A stretch of DNA of 64,000 bases from positions 1 through 64,000 of the forward strand of contig NZ_JAAAMG010000014.1 in assembly GCF_010500815.1 (NCBI RefSeq). Reading direction: 5' to 3'. A program made the position numbers and the translations under genes. This DNA is from Jiella pacifica (lineage in GTDB: Bacteria > Pseudomonadota > Alphaproteobacteria > Rhizobiales > Rhizobiaceae). Of the stretch, positions 8,915 to 17,470 are shown piece after piece; the stretch's first letter is position 1; every line of letters starts with the position of its first letter. The notes under the pieces were generated by a model. The model saw only the letters and a list, made by a program, of their open reading frames with translations, was not told the DNA's origin and made no database searches.

Positions 8915-8957
8915 TGGCGGCCCTCCCATCGATTTAAATCGCCGGGGCCGGCGCCGA

Positions 8958-9138
8958 GGCGCCCCCCTCTGTCCTGCCGGACATCACCCTCACGCGGGGG
9001 GAGCTCGATCTCCCGCACGGTTTTGCGCTCAATATCAAAGGATGGATGTCGCCGAAACGCTTCCAGTCGAGACGAGGCGGTCAAGCGGCTGATCTCTCCC
9101 CTTGTGGGGGTGATGTCCGGCAGGACAGAGGGCGGGTG
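8958..9138. repeat. RIME-like palindromic intergenic repeat, copy 1
   Basis: An imperfect inverted repeat of about 180 bases. The left arm (from about 8961) contains CCCTCTGTCCTGCCGGACAT, and the right arm (about 9089-9137) carries the same sequence in reverse complement, each with a run of C or G and an inner arm ending at about 9010 and 9080. A second copy with the same CTCTG...CTGCCGG core and flanking CCCC...GGGG sits at 49081-49258. It resembles Rhizobium-specific intergenic mosaic elements. It sits inside the hisZ-hisG gap. Confidence 0.7.
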
Positions 9139-9146
9139 GCCGACAC

Positions 9147-10283
9147 TCATGCCGATATCCCGCAATCGGAGACCTTCTCGATCCGGTCGATCCACAGCGA
9201 AAAACCGACCGCCGGGATCGGCGTGCCGGCGCCGAGAATGGTCATCAGCCGGTCGTAGCGCCCGCCGCCGACGAGCGGATCCTCGGCGCCCTTGTCCCGC
9301 GCCTCGAAGACGAGGCCGGTATAATAGTCGATCGGCCGGCCGAAGGCGGCGCGATAGGTGACGCGGGCGAGATCCACATTCGCCGCGCGCAAGGCGAGGT
9401 TGCGCGTCTCGAAGGCGGTCATCGCCCGCCCGAGATCGAGCCCCGCCGTTCCCATGACCTCGGCGAGCCTTTCGCCCGCCTCGTCGAGGGGACATGCGAC
9501 GGCGAGGAAATTTTCCAGGAGCTGCAGCGGCCCCTCTCCGAGCCGCGCCTCGGCCACCGCCACCTTCTCGATCAGCCTTGCGGCGATCTCACCGGGCGAG
9601 CGGCCGGAATGAGGCGGCAGGCCCGCCTCCTCCATACGCCCGCGAATGAGCCGCGTCAGCGCCCCTTCCTCGCGGTCGCGGGCAAGATCCAGAAGCTCCG
9701 GCGCGAGGCCTTCCAGCGCGCTTTCCGGCCCCTTCGACAGGCTCTCCAGCGCGGCGCGCAGCTGGCCGTCGTGGCCGAAGGTTCGGATCAGCCGGCGCTG
9801 CCAGCCCTCAGGCAGACCGAGCGCCCGCAGCACCGCCTCGAACAGGCCCTGGTCGCCGAGAATGACGTCGAGACCGTCCAGCGCGATTCCGCAGGTTTCG
9901 AGGCTCGCCAGCGCATCGGCGACGGCGCGGGCATCGGCCATCGCGCGATTGTCCTCTCCGAGATCCTCGATGCCCGCCTGAACGAATTCCGCCGGCCCGT
10001 CGGCCCGCTGGCGAAACACCAGGCCGCGATAGGAGTAGCGCCGGGGCAGATCGGCGCCTTCTGCGATATGCCGCATACACACGGGTATGGTGAAATCCGG
10101 CCTGAGGCACAGATTCTCACCGCCCTCGCCGCGGGTGAGGAAGATGCGCCGGCGCAGCGCCTCGCCGGCCGCGTCGAGATAGGGCTCGGCCGGCAGGATG
10201 ATCGCGGTCTCGGCCGGCGCCGCGCCGCGCGTGGCGAACAGCTGGTCGAGCGCCTCGCCGATGGTCTTGTCGGACGCAGGCAC
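9147..10283 (-). CDS. hisZ: ATP phosphoribosyltransferase regulatory subunit
   Basis: A 378-residue protein related to histidyl-tRNA synthetase that has lost aminoacylation and acts as regulatory partner of short HisG. Class II-like motifs are visible: FTRGEGGENLCLRPDFTIPVC (about 58-77, motif 2 region), YSYRGLVFRQR (about 90-100) and the C-terminal GGGRYDRLMTILGAGTPIPAVGFSLWIDRI. The start is GTG at 10283 (VPASDKTIGEAL), seven bases inside the end of hisS. No ATG gives a sensible N-terminus; the long upstream in-frame extension runs through hisS. It matches the usual hisS-hisZ-hisG order. Confidence 0.93.
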   Translation of the reverse strand: MPASDKTIGEALDQLFATRGAAPAETAIILPAEPYLDAAGEALRRRIFLTRGEGGENLCLRPDFTIPVCMRHIAEGADLPRRYSYRGLVFRQRADGPAEFVQAGIEDLGEDNRAMADARAVADALASLETCGIALDGLDVILGDQGLFEAVLRALGLPEGWQRRLIRTFGHDGQLRAALESLSKGPESALEGLAPELLDLARDREEGALTRLIRGRMEEAGLPPHSGRSPGEIAARLIEKVAVAEARLGEGPLQLLENFLAVACPLDEAGERLAEVMGTAGLDLGRAMTAFETRNLALRAANVDLARVTYRAAFGRPIDYYTGLVFEARDKGAEDPLVGGGRYDRLMTILGAGTPIPAVGFSLWIDRIEKVSDCGISA

Positions 10284-10288
10284 GAGGT

Positions 10289-11902
10289 TCAGGCCCTGCC
10301 GGACGGGCGGGCGAGGATGTCGCGGACCGCGGCGATCATCGCTTCCGGATTGGCAGGATCGTAGTCGACCATCTCCTGGCCGGCCCGGGCTTCCCGCCAT
10401 TCGGCATTGTCGGTGATCTGCGCCGACATTTCCTTGCCGAGCGCCAGATCCTTCACCTGCACCTTGCCGGCAGCCTTCTCGTCGCCGCCTTGAATGATCA
10501 CGCAAGGGGCATTGCGCCGATCGGCATATTGCAGCTGCTTGCCGAACTGCTTCGGATTGCCCTGGAACACCTCGACAGGCACGGGCGGAGCAGCCGGATC
10601 GTCGTTCAGCGCGTTGCGCAGGGTCGTCGCCATGGCCTGGTAGTCGGCCATGCGGTCGCGGTCCATCACGGTTACGACCACCGGGCCGGTGCGTTCGGAG
10701 GTCTCCAGCCGGCCGAGGTTCTTCAAGGCCGTCATCAGCCGCGAGACGCCGATGGAAAAGCCCGTCGCCGGCACCGGCTGGCTCATGAAGCGCGAGACGA
10801 GGCCGTCATAGCGTCCGCCCCCGCCGACGGAGCCGAAGCGCACGACTTCGCCCTTTTCGTTGGTGACGTCGAAGAGGAGTTCGGCTTCGAAGACCGGGCC
10901 GGTGTAGTATTCGAGGCCGCGGACGACGGAGGGGTCGATTTGAATTCGCCCGTCAGCGTAACCAGCGTCCTCAAAAGTCTGCGCTAATTGCAACAACTCC
11001 AACGCACCGTCGCGTCCATCTGTGCTAGACATCAGAATGGCGCTTAAGAAGCCTGCAGTATTGCGATTGATCTCCGCTTCGTTGGGCGGTGGTCCGCCGT
11101 CGCCTGCTGATTTTTCCGCCCCCGAATAAGCGAAAACGCGCATCTTTCCGGCATGCCGAGCTTCAATAACATGAAGGACTTGCTTGAGCTCGTCCTCGCC
11201 TAGGCCCGCCCCCGGCGTGAAATCGCCGCTCTCGTCCTTGCGCCCCTCACCGAGCAATAGCCGCACGCCCTCGACGCCGAACTTGTCCAGCTTGTCGATC
11301 GCCCGCAGCACCGTCAGCCGCCGCCCGGCATTTTCCTCGCCGCCGAGGCCGATCGCCTCCAGCACCCCGTCGAGCACCTTGCGGTTGTTCACCCGGATGA
11401 CGTACTGCCCGCGCGGGATGCCCAGCGCCTCCATCGTGTCGGCCATCATCATCGCCATCTCGGCGTCGGCCGAGACGTTCGGCGCGCCGACGATGTCGGC
11501 GTCGAACTGCATGAACTGGCGGAAGCGGCCCGGCCCAGGCTTCTCGTTGCGGAAGACGTAACCCGCCCGATAGCTGCGATAGGGCTTCGGCAGGGTCTCG
11601 TAGTTCTCCGCCACGTAGCGGGCGAGCGGCGCCGTGAGGTCGTAGCGCAGGCTCATCCACTGCTCGTCGTCGTCCTCGATCGAGAAGACGCCCTCGTTCG
11701 GCCGGTCGCTGTCGGGCAGGAACTTGCCGAGCGCGTCGGTATATTCGAACACCGGCGTCTCGACCGGCTCGAAGCCGTAGGTCTCGTAGACCCGGCGGAT
11801 CTTCGCCAGCATCCCGTCCTGGGCGCGCAGATCGGACGCGTCCCGATCGACGAAGCCGCGCGGCACCCGCGCCGTCACCCGTTTCGGCTTTTTCGCAGCC
11901 AT
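10289..11902 (-). CDS. hisS: histidyl-tRNA synthetase
   Basis: A 537-residue class II aminoacyl-tRNA synthetase charging tRNA-His. It has the N-terminal motif 1 region ([20 protein letters not shown]), motif 2 ([21 protein letters not shown], about residues 107-127), the HisA-type [12 protein letters not shown] segment near 327, motif 3 ([13 protein letters not shown]) and an anticodon-binding domain from about 425. It is longer than the E. coli enzyme, as is usual for the alphaproteobacterial type. Bases 10935-11205 (about residues 233-322) have clearly lower GC and codons rare in the rest of the gene (TTA, ATT, ACT, GGT), while the reading frame stays intact. The start is ATG at 11902. Confidence 0.95.
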   Translation of the reverse strand: MAAKKPKRVTARVPRGFVDRDASDLRAQDGMLAKIRRVYETYGFEPVETPVFEYTDALGKFLPDSDRPNEGVFSIEDDDEQWMSLRYDLTAPLARYVAENYETLPKPYRSYRAGYVFRNEKPGPGRFRQFMQFDADIVGAPNVSADAEMAMMMADTMEALGIPRGQYVIRVNNRKVLDGVLEAIGLGGEENAGRRLTVLRAIDKLDKFGVEGVRLLLGEGRKDESGDFTPGAGLGEDELKQVLHVIEARHAGKMRVFAYSGAEKSAGDGGPPPNEAEINRNTAGFLSAILMSSTDGRDGALELLQLAQTFEDAGYADGRIQIDPSVVRGLEYYTGPVFEAELLFDVTNEKGEVVRFGSVGGGGRYDGLVSRFMSQPVPATGFSIGVSRLMTALKNLGRLETSERTGPVVVTVMDRDRMADYQAMATTLRNALNDDPAAPPVPVEVFQGNPKQFGKQLQYADRRNAPCVIIQGGDEKAAGKVQVKDLALGKEMSAQITDNAEWREARAGQEMVDYDPANPEAMIAAVRDILARPSGRA

Positions 11903-12116
11903 ATCCGTTTCACCAATGCGTCATGGCCGTCTGCTGTTCACACTTCATTTGCGCCAGCGACTGCCTTTGTAGTCATCTCGCTGCGGCTTAGCCCATCGGC
12001 CAGATCGTCTCAAGCGTATCAAGCGGCAGGTAAATGGCTGGCCTGCGTTGTGAGATGATCTGGCATCCCGCATGCAGATCGACTTATATGACGTGAAACA
12101 ATTTATGAGTGCAGGA

Positions 12117-12467
12117 ATGACGAGCCTGACCATCACCGATCTCGACGACAAGACGACGAACCAGATCAGCCGCAGAGCAAGCAAACATGGCCGCTCAATG
12201 GAGGACGAAGCGCGAGTTCTGTTGCGACAGGCGCTTGAGGTCGTCGAAGGCCAGCCATCAGCCAAGTCATCGGCTGAGAACGAACCTGGAGAGAGCCTCG
12301 TTGGGCCCGCTCACCAGCATTCTGAATCCCTTGGCAGCGTCGACCAGGATATCCCGTCCCATGGCAATCTCGCTTCGAGAATTCGCGCGAGATTCGAGCC
12401 GATCGGAGGAGTCGAACTCGAGTTACCACCGCGCGGACCAAGCCGTGAACCTCCGACCTTCGATTAA
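12117..12467 (+). CDS. FitA-like ribbon-helix-helix antitoxin
   Basis: A 116-residue protein whose N-terminus (MTSLTITDLDDKT...QISRRASKHGRSMEDEARVLLRQAL) is the ribbon-helix-helix DNA-binding domain of FitA/VapB-type antitoxins. The C-terminal part is longer and less ordered and would bind the toxin (LASRIRARFEPIGGVELELPPR). The start at 12117 was chosen because the domain begins there and GCAGGA precedes it. The stop is immediately followed by the toxin ATG, so the pair is an operon. The GC content is lower than in surrounding core genes, which suggests acquisition. Confidence 0.85.
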   Translation: MTSLTITDLDDKTTNQISRRASKHGRSMEDEARVLLRQALEVVEGQPSAKSSAENEPGESLVGPAHQHSESLGSVDQDIPSHGNLASRIRARFEPIGGVELELPPRGPSREPPTFD

Positions 12468-12887
12468 ATGATTATCCTCGATACGAATGTCATCTCGGAG
12501 GTGATGCGCCCACTTCCAGAGCGGCGGGTCGTAGACTGGTTGGATCAGCAAAATATGGACGCTGTTTTTCTCACAGCGATCAGTGAAGCGGAATTACAGT
12601 ACGGCATCGCCATCATGCCAAGGGGACGGCGCAAGAATCTCTTGGCCGAAAGTCTGGAAGCGACCCTTGTGGAGGATTTTGGTGGCCGCATTCTGCCCTT
12701 CGACAGTAAAGCTGCCCAGGCCTATGCGTTTCTCCGGGCGAAGCGACGAGCAACTGGCCGCCCAATAAAGGAGATGGATACTCAGATTGCTGCCATTGCG
12801 GCCACCCGTGGCGCAGAGATCGCGACCCGCAACGTCAGAGACTTCGACGACTGCGGAATTACGATCTTCAACCCCTGGGCGGATTGA
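12468..12887 (+). CDS. FitB/VapC-type PIN-domain toxin
   Basis: A 139-residue PIN-domain ribonuclease toxin. The acidic active-site set is present: D5 (MIILDTNVISE), E42 (SEAELQYGI), D104 (EMDTQIAAIA) and D125/D127 (ATRNVRDFD). Such toxins cleave specific RNAs and are silenced by the cognate antitoxin encoded directly upstream, with no intervening base. The closest type is the FitAB/VapBC class 'type II toxin-antitoxin system VapC family toxin'. Its target is unknown. It is convergent with udgX. Confidence 0.88.
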   Translation: MIILDTNVISEVMRPLPERRVVDWLDQQNMDAVFLTAISEAELQYGIAIMPRGRRKNLLAESLEATLVEDFGGRILPFDSKAAQAYAFLRAKRRATGRPIKEMDTQIAAIAATRGAEIATRNVRDFDDCGITIFNPWAD

Positions 12888-12910
12888 TCAGCCTTCCGCG
12901 AAGAGCTCCC

Positions 12911-14398
12911 TCACCCCACCGCCAGTTCCGGCACCGTCTCCAGCACCAGCGCCATATCCGCCTGAAACGCTATCGTCTCCCGGTCCTTCGCCGCCTGATC
13001 AGGCAGGCGCAGGATATAAGACGGGTGGACGGTCACCAAAAGCTGCGTCTTCTCGTCGAGGTCGATCAGCTGCGAGCGCGTCGCCTTGATCGTCACGGTC
13101 TTGCCGAGCACAGCCTGAGCCGCCGTCGCGCCCAATGCGACGATCAGCTTCGGGGCGATCAGCGCCCGCTCCTGGTCGAGCCACCAGCGGCAGACCTTGA
13201 TCTCGCTCATGTTCGGCTTGGCGTGGATGCGGCGCTTGCCGCGCGGCTCGAACTTGAAGTGCTTGACCGCATTGGTGACATAGGCTTGGGAGCGGTCGAT
13301 GCCCGCCGCCGCCAGCGCCTGGTCGAACACCTTGCCCGCCGGCCCGACGAAGGGTTCGCCGGCGATGTCTTCCTGGTCGCCCGGCTGCTCGCCGACGAAG
13401 ATCACCGGCGCATTTTCCGGCCCCTTGCCGAACACCGTCTGGGTCGCCGGCTCCCAGAGTGGACAGGCCGTGCAATGGGCCGCCTGCTCGCGGGCTTCTT
13501 CGATCGTGTCCGGCACCTTGTTATAGCCGAGGCCGGGACCGACCTCCGGGGTCTTTTCCATGCGGGGCAGTGTCATGGCGCGACGCTCCTTCAACCTCTC
13601 GTCCCGCAAACTCGGCAGCGTCGGCTGGGTTTCCAGCATGCGGCGCGTCGCCGCCTCGGCGCCGGCGATCAGCGGCTTGACCAGCGCGGTCTCCGGCATG
13701 TTCGCCCAGTATTTCTTCGGCATCTCGGCGACCATCGCCTTCACCTTCAGCCGCGCCGGATTGAAGATCGAGGCGTAATAGGTCAGCCACAGCGCCTCCA
13801 TGTCGTCGTCGCCCGGGGCCATGTCGCGGGTGGCGCCGGGCAGAAAGGACAGTTCCTCGCCGTTCCAGTGGGCCGTGCGCTCCGGTGTCAAAATGGTCCA
13901 GATCATGCCGGCGAAGCGCCGGGCGAAGAACGGCGCGGTGAGTTCCACCGTGTGGTGGAAGGGCTCGAACCAGGCGACGGAATGGCGGCCGAGCTCGCCG
14001 TCCTCGATCTCGCGAAATCGCACGAAGGCCTTCATCTTGTGGCTGTCGCGGCGCACCGCCTTTTCCATTTCGGTGGCCCTCAGAACGTCCTTGTCGGCAG
14101 CGATCTCCAGGAGCTTCTTCTCGCTTTGCAACCGCCACAGCAGGCGATAGGCGAAGACGAAGCGGTCGTCGTCGGCATGGCAGACGAGCTTGCGGGCAAG
14201 CTCCGGAAAGGCCTTCGGCACCGTCGGCTGCAAGGCGTTTTCCGGCGGCTCGGGCAAAGGCTCGGCGAACAGGCCGGCCGCCGCGTCGCCGATCGTGAAA
14301 CTCATCTCTTCCGGCGGCAACCCGAGCGCCAGAGCCGTCCGCGCGGTCGCCCGCCAGCCCTCGAAATCGGCAGGGAAGGCAAGGCGGGCGTTGAACAT
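12911..14398 (-). CDS. udgX: UdgX-family uracil-DNA binding protein with N-terminal DUF4130 domain
   Basis: A two-domain protein of 495 residues, or 503 from ATG 14422. Residue numbers below use the longer form. Residues 1-275 match the DUF4130 repair-associated domain (HKMKAFVRFRE at 128-138). Residues 300-503 are a family-4-like uracil-DNA glycosylase fold: C317 and C320 with C411 as candidate Fe-S cluster ligands, GEQPGDQED at 344-352, and the UdgX-specific loop KRRIH at 396-400. The VHPSYILR motif is at 465-472. In UdgX proteins the His of KRRIH becomes covalently joined to the DNA after uracil removal, making a suicide-type complex; that residue is intact here. The shorter start has a GAGGG ribosome-binding site. 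Toxin-antitoxin pairs flank it on both sides. Confidence 0.9.
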   Translation of the reverse strand: MFNARLAFPADFEGWRATARTALALGLPPEEMSFTIGDAAAGLFAEPLPEPPENALQPTVPKAFPELARKLVCHADDDRFVFAYRLLWRLQSEKKLLEIAADKDVLRATEMEKAVRRDSHKMKAFVRFREIEDGELGRHSVAWFEPFHHTVELTAPFFARRFAGMIWTILTPERTAHWNGEELSFLPGATRDMAPGDDDMEALWLTYYASIFNPARLKVKAMVAEMPKKYWANMPETALVKPLIAGAEAATRRMLETQPTLPSLRDERLKERRAMTLPRMEKTPEVGPGLGYNKVPDTIEEAREQAAHCTACPLWEPATQTVFGKGPENAPVIFVGEQPGDQEDIAGEPFVGPAGKVFDQALAAAGIDRSQAYVTNAVKHFKFEPRGKRRIHAKPNMSEIKVCRWWLDQERALIAPKLIVALGATAAQAVLGKTVTIKATRSQLIDLDEKTQLLVTVHPSYILRLPDQAAKDRETIAFQADMALVLETVPELAVG

Positions 14399-14488
14399 TT
14401 CGACGAAACCCTCATCGCACACGCGAATTGCCGCGAACCGCCAGACGGAGTAACAAATGCCGCCTCGAGACTACATCGGAGCAGGTCG

Positions 14489-14752
14489 ATGACGTTTCAC
14501 GAACATAAGATGAACGCGCGGATGTTCAACCAGAAGCTCTCCGCCGCCAAGCGGGCCGCCGAGGAAAGTCCGGTCGTGGTCACCGATCGCGGTCGCCCGA
14601 CCCATGTCCTGATGAGCTATGCCGAGTATGAGAGGCTGCGGGGAAATCGCGTCTCGGTGCTCGAGTTTTTCGCCGATAGGCGGCCAGAAGCGGACTTTGA
14701 TTTCGATCCACCGAGAGACAGGAGCGTGCCGCGCGAAGGCGACTTCGATTGA
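14489..14752 (+). CDS. Phd/YefM-family antitoxin
   Basis: An 87-residue protein. The segment RMFNQKLSAAKRAAEESPVV followed by VTDRGRPTHVLMSYAEYERL is the Phd/YefM antitoxin N-terminal dimerisation and DNA-binding domain. The acidic C-terminus (PEADFDFDPPRDR) is likely the toxin-binding tail. The ATG at 14489 has GGAGCAGG 4 bases upstream. The stop overlaps the TTG start of the PIN toxin gene by 4 bases, which indicates translational coupling. Confidence 0.85.
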   Translation: MTFHEHKMNARMFNQKLSAAKRAAEESPVVVTDRGRPTHVLMSYAEYERLRGNRVSVLEFFADRRPEADFDFDPPRDRSVPREGDFD

Positions 14753-15174
14753 GCGCCGCCTTGTATCTTCTCGATACCAACGTGATTTCGGCAGCCCGCA
14801 AGCCGTGGGCGCTTGCTGATCACGTTGCCGGCGCCATACGATCGCTGGCGCTCCGCAAGACATATGTTTCCGTCATCACGCTCATGGAACTTGAGATCGG
14901 CGTCAGATCCATGGAGCGACGCGATCCTCGCCAAGGCGCCGAGCTTCGGCAATGGCTACGATCTCGACGCGCGGAGCTCGACGCCGCTCAGATCCTGCCG
15001 GTGACGCAACAGGTGGTCCTCCGCTGCGCTCCACTCCATGTTCCGGACCGTCGTCCGACAAATGACGCGCTCATCGCCGCGACGGCTCTCGCCCATGGCC
15101 TCACATTGGTGACCCGCAACGTCGCCGACTTCGATGCGATCGATGGCCAGCGCATCCTCGATCTCTGGGCCTGA
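14749..15174 (+). CDS. VapC-family PIN-domain toxin
   Basis: A 141-residue PIN-domain ribonuclease toxin. Active-site acids are D9 (YLLDTNVIS), E47 or E49 (LMELEIG), an Asp near 106 (PTNDALIAATA) and D126/D128 (VTRNVADFD). It starts with TTG inside the last codons of the antitoxin. This second toxin-antitoxin module differs in antitoxin class (Phd) from the one at 12117-12887 (ribbon-helix-helix), so the two are not a recent duplication. Confidence 0.87.
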   Translation: MSAALYLLDTNVISAARKPWALADHVAGAIRSLALRKTYVSVITLMELEIGVRSMERRDPRQGAELRQWLRSRRAELDAAQILPVTQQVVLRCAPLHVPDRRPTNDALIAATALAHGLTLVTRNVADFDAIDGQRILDLWA

Positions 15175-15225
15175 GCCGCGCCGCACCTCCCTCGCGAAGC
15201 GGCGAAGGGCGGCGCGAACCGGTCC

Positions 15226-15516
15226 TCAAACGAGCTCGAACTTGCGGACGTGCTTGGCGAGCGTCATCGGCTGTGTCGCGGCATCGAAGGCAAGGAAATG
15301 CTCGCTCTCCAGATGCCGTTGGAAGGCCGATGCATCGGTGTAGACCTCGTAGAGCGTCAGCCTCGTCCCGTCGCGGGCGATGTCGAAGACGTGGCAATCC
15401 GGCTCGCGCGTCAGCGAGTTTCGGGCCTGCTCGCGCATGTGGACGAGGAATTCCTCCATGCGCTCGGCCGCGATCTCCAGTTCCACCAATACGACGAGCA
15501 TTCCGGTGCGGGACAT
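15226..15516 (-). CDS. ABM-domain monooxygenase (putative quinol monooxygenase)
   Basis: A 96-residue single-domain protein of the antibiotic biosynthesis monooxygenase (ABM) superfamily, dimeric alpha+beta proteins that oxidise quinols or similar aromatics without added cofactor. Features are VVLVELEIAAERMEEFLVHM at the N-terminus, NSLTREPDCHVFDIARD in the middle and LYEVYTDASAFQRHLESEHF at the end. The start codon overlaps the stop of the dehydrogenase gene by one base, so the two are co-translated. The substrate is unknown; the operon suggests a role in organic acid breakdown. Confidence 0.82.
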   Translation of the reverse strand: MSRTGMLVVLVELEIAAERMEEFLVHMREQARNSLTREPDCHVFDIARDGTRLTLYEVYTDASAFQRHLESEHFLAFDAATQPMTLAKHVRKFELV

Positions 15517-16625
15517 CAGCGCGCCTCCGCGGCCATGTCGAGGCCGGCAAGGACGGCGTCGGTGATCGCCCGGGTGCCCATGTCGCCGCCGAACTCCATC
15601 GGGCGAAGGCGATTGGCCGCAAAGCCCGCTTCGACTGCAGCCTCGATCCGCTCCGCCGCCGCGGCGAGTTGCGGCTGGTCCAGCGTCTCGCCGAGATATT
15701 CCAGCATCAAGGCTCCGGAGAGGATCGCGGCCAAGGGGTTGGCCTTGTCCTCGCCCATGATGTCCGGCGCGCTGCCATGGGCGGGCTGGAACAGGCCGGT
15801 CGTATCGCCGATCTCGGCACAGGCGGCCATGCCCATCCCGCCGACGAGCCCGCCGCCGAGATCCGACAGGATGTCGCCGAACATGTTCTCCATCACCATC
15901 ACGTCGAATTCCCAGGGGCGCCGAACCATGTCGAGAGCCATGGCGTCGACATAGTTGTAGCCGGTCTCGACGTCGGGAAAATCGGCCTTCACCTCGTCGA
16001 AGATCTTGCGGAAGAACGCCATGGCGGTGAAGACGTTGGCCTTGTCGACGCAGGTGACGCGGCCGCGCTTGCCGCGCTCGCGCCGCTTGCGGGCGAGGCG
16101 GAAGGCGAAGGCGTGCAGCTTCTCGGTGGTGGCGCGGCTGACCCGCAGCGTCTCGCGCACCTCGCTGTCGCCGATCACCTCGCTGCGGCCATGCACGGCG
16201 GCGGAGTAGAAGAGCCCTTCGGTCGATTCGCGCAGCACCACCATGTCGATCCCGGCGGCACGGGGATCGGCAAGCCGCTGCGGTGCGTTCGGATAGGCCT
16301 TGATCGGGCGGACTCCGGCATAGAGGCCGTAGCGGTCGCGCAGGCGCAGATGCGGCGAGATCTCGGTGCCGTCGCGATGGCGCACGCTCGGCAACCCGAT
16401 CGCGCCGAGAAAGATCGCGTCGGCCTCGCCGGCCCTTTCTTCGCCGCCCTCCTCGATGTCGCGCCCATGGGCGGCGTAGTGGCCGGCGCCGGCGCCGATC
16501 TCGACATAGGACGGGGTCTCGGCACCGGCCGCCGCACAGGCGGCATCGACGACGGCGAGCGTCGCATCGGTGACGTCGACACCGATGCCGTCGCCCTTGA
16601 TCACTGCGATTTCTGGTCTTCTCAT
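15516..16625 (-). CDS. isocitrate/isopropylmalate dehydrogenase-family enzyme
   Basis: A 369-residue NAD(P)-dependent beta-hydroxyacid oxidative decarboxylase. Key features are the N-terminal IAVIKGDGIGVDVT, the substrate-arginine segments RLRDRYGLYAGVRPIKAYP and VVLRESTEGLFYS, the catalytic lysine region TCVDKANVF, the metal-binding MVMENMFGDILSDLGGGLVGGMG, and LFQPAHGSAPDIMGEDKANP. Members include IPMDH, homoisocitrate, tartrate and D-malate dehydrogenases; the context (GntR regulator, TRAP transporter) argues for a catabolic acid substrate rather than leucine synthesis. The ATG at 16625 gives the normal family length. Confidence 0.86.
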   Translation of the reverse strand: MRRPEIAVIKGDGIGVDVTDATLAVVDAACAAAGAETPSYVEIGAGAGHYAAHGRDIEEGGEERAGEADAIFLGAIGLPSVRHRDGTEISPHLRLRDRYGLYAGVRPIKAYPNAPQRLADPRAAGIDMVVLRESTEGLFYSAAVHGRSEVIGDSEVRETLRVSRATTEKLHAFAFRLARKRRERGKRGRVTCVDKANVFTAMAFFRKIFDEVKADFPDVETGYNYVDAMALDMVRRPWEFDVMVMENMFGDILSDLGGGLVGGMGMAACAEIGDTTGLFQPAHGSAPDIMGEDKANPLAAILSGALMLEYLGETLDQPQLAAAAERIEAAVEAGFAANRLRPMEFGGDMGTRAITDAVLAGLDMAAEAR

Positions 16626-16645
16626 CTGTCTTCCCGGGTTCGGCG

Positions 16646-17314
16646 TCAGAGCTGGGTCAGCCGAAGATTTTCGAGGATGGCGAGCAGTTCCTGCGCCGCC
16701 CGTTCGCGATGCTCGCGAAACAGCGTCCGCGTCAGGGGGCCGTCGCCGGCCAGCAGCGCGTCGAGGATGGCGCGGTGCTCGACGGTGGAGCGCACTGGCG
16801 GTTCGCGCAGGCGCACCGTGATGATCCGCGCGCGGTGGGCCTGGTCGTTGAGCTGGGCGACGATCTGCTGGAGCCGCCGGTTGCCGGTCAGAGCCATCAA
16901 CTGGCGGTGGAAACGCTCGTCCGCCTCCGCCCATGCGTCGAGATCGCCCCGTTCCAGCGCCGCTTCCATGTCCGACGTCGCGTCGTGCAGCGGCTGCAGC
17001 GTCTCGGCCGAGTGCCGGGCAAGCGCGACGCGAGCGGCGGCGTCGGGCTCGAGCGAGGTGAGGATGTCGTAGATCTCGCGCATCGCCGACGCGCTGATCG
17101 GCAGGATGCGGGCGCCGCGGCGCGGGATCAGCTCCACCAGCCCCTCGGCCTCCAGACGGATCAGCGTCTCGCGGATGGGCGTACGGCTCATCCCCATGCG
17201 CAACGCGATCTCGGGCTCGGTCGCGACGTGCCCGGGCGGAATCCGGGCGTGAAGAATGTCGGCTTTCAGCCGGGCATAGGCGTCGTCGACGCGGCTAGCC
17301 TTTGCAGACACCAT
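16646..17314 (-). CDS. GntR-family transcriptional regulator (FCD type)
   Basis: A 222-residue regulator. The N-terminal winged helix is visible as YARLKADILHARIPPG...LRMGMSRTPIRETLIRLEAEGLVELIPRRG. The C-terminal all-helical FCD ligand-binding domain spans about 80-215, with the metal-binding type pattern DAWAEADERFHRQLMALTGN and VEHRAILDALLAGD. It is the first gene of the minus-strand operon with the dehydrogenase and monooxygenase. It faces the TRAP operon across a 156-base gap that contains repeated AATGC half-sites, the likely operator. Probable ligand: the acid taken up by the TRAP system. Confidence 0.9.
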   Translation of the reverse strand: MVSAKASRVDDAYARLKADILHARIPPGHVATEPEIALRMGMSRTPIRETLIRLEAEGLVELIPRRGARILPISASAMREIYDILTSLEPDAAARVALARHSAETLQPLHDATSDMEAALERGDLDAWAEADERFHRQLMALTGNRRLQQIVAQLNDQAHRARIITVRLREPPVRSTVEHRAILDALLAGDGPLTRTLFREHRERAAQELLAILENLRLTQL

Positions 17315-17356
17315 CCTGGCCCTCCATACGCTGCATCAAGAGATAGCAGCACAGTG

Positions 17357-17400
17357 AATGCGTCGTCAAATAATTTAATGCATGCATTGACAAACGCATT
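17357..17400. promoter_or_regulatory. candidate GntR operator overlapping a -35 box
   Basis: Four AATGC half-sites lie in 44 bases: AATGCG at 17357, the perfect palindrome AATGCATGCATT at 17377-17388, and CGCATT at 17395-17400 facing the first. A TTGACA -35 box occupies 17387-17392 and overlaps the palindrome; a TATCGT follows after 16 bases (17409-17414). The arrangement would let the GntR protein block transcription of the TRAP operon. Confidence 0.55.
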
Positions 17401-17470
17401 GTCACGGATATCGTTCGCCCATCGTCGGGCAGGCTGGGCGTGCCCGAAGACCATGCGGAGGAAAATGACC

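Noticed and set aside
12884-14752. Plus-strand open frame of 622 codons over udgX
   Set aside because: Only the last 87 codons (14489-14752) look like a protein (Phd antitoxin); the rest is opposite-strand shadow of udgX.
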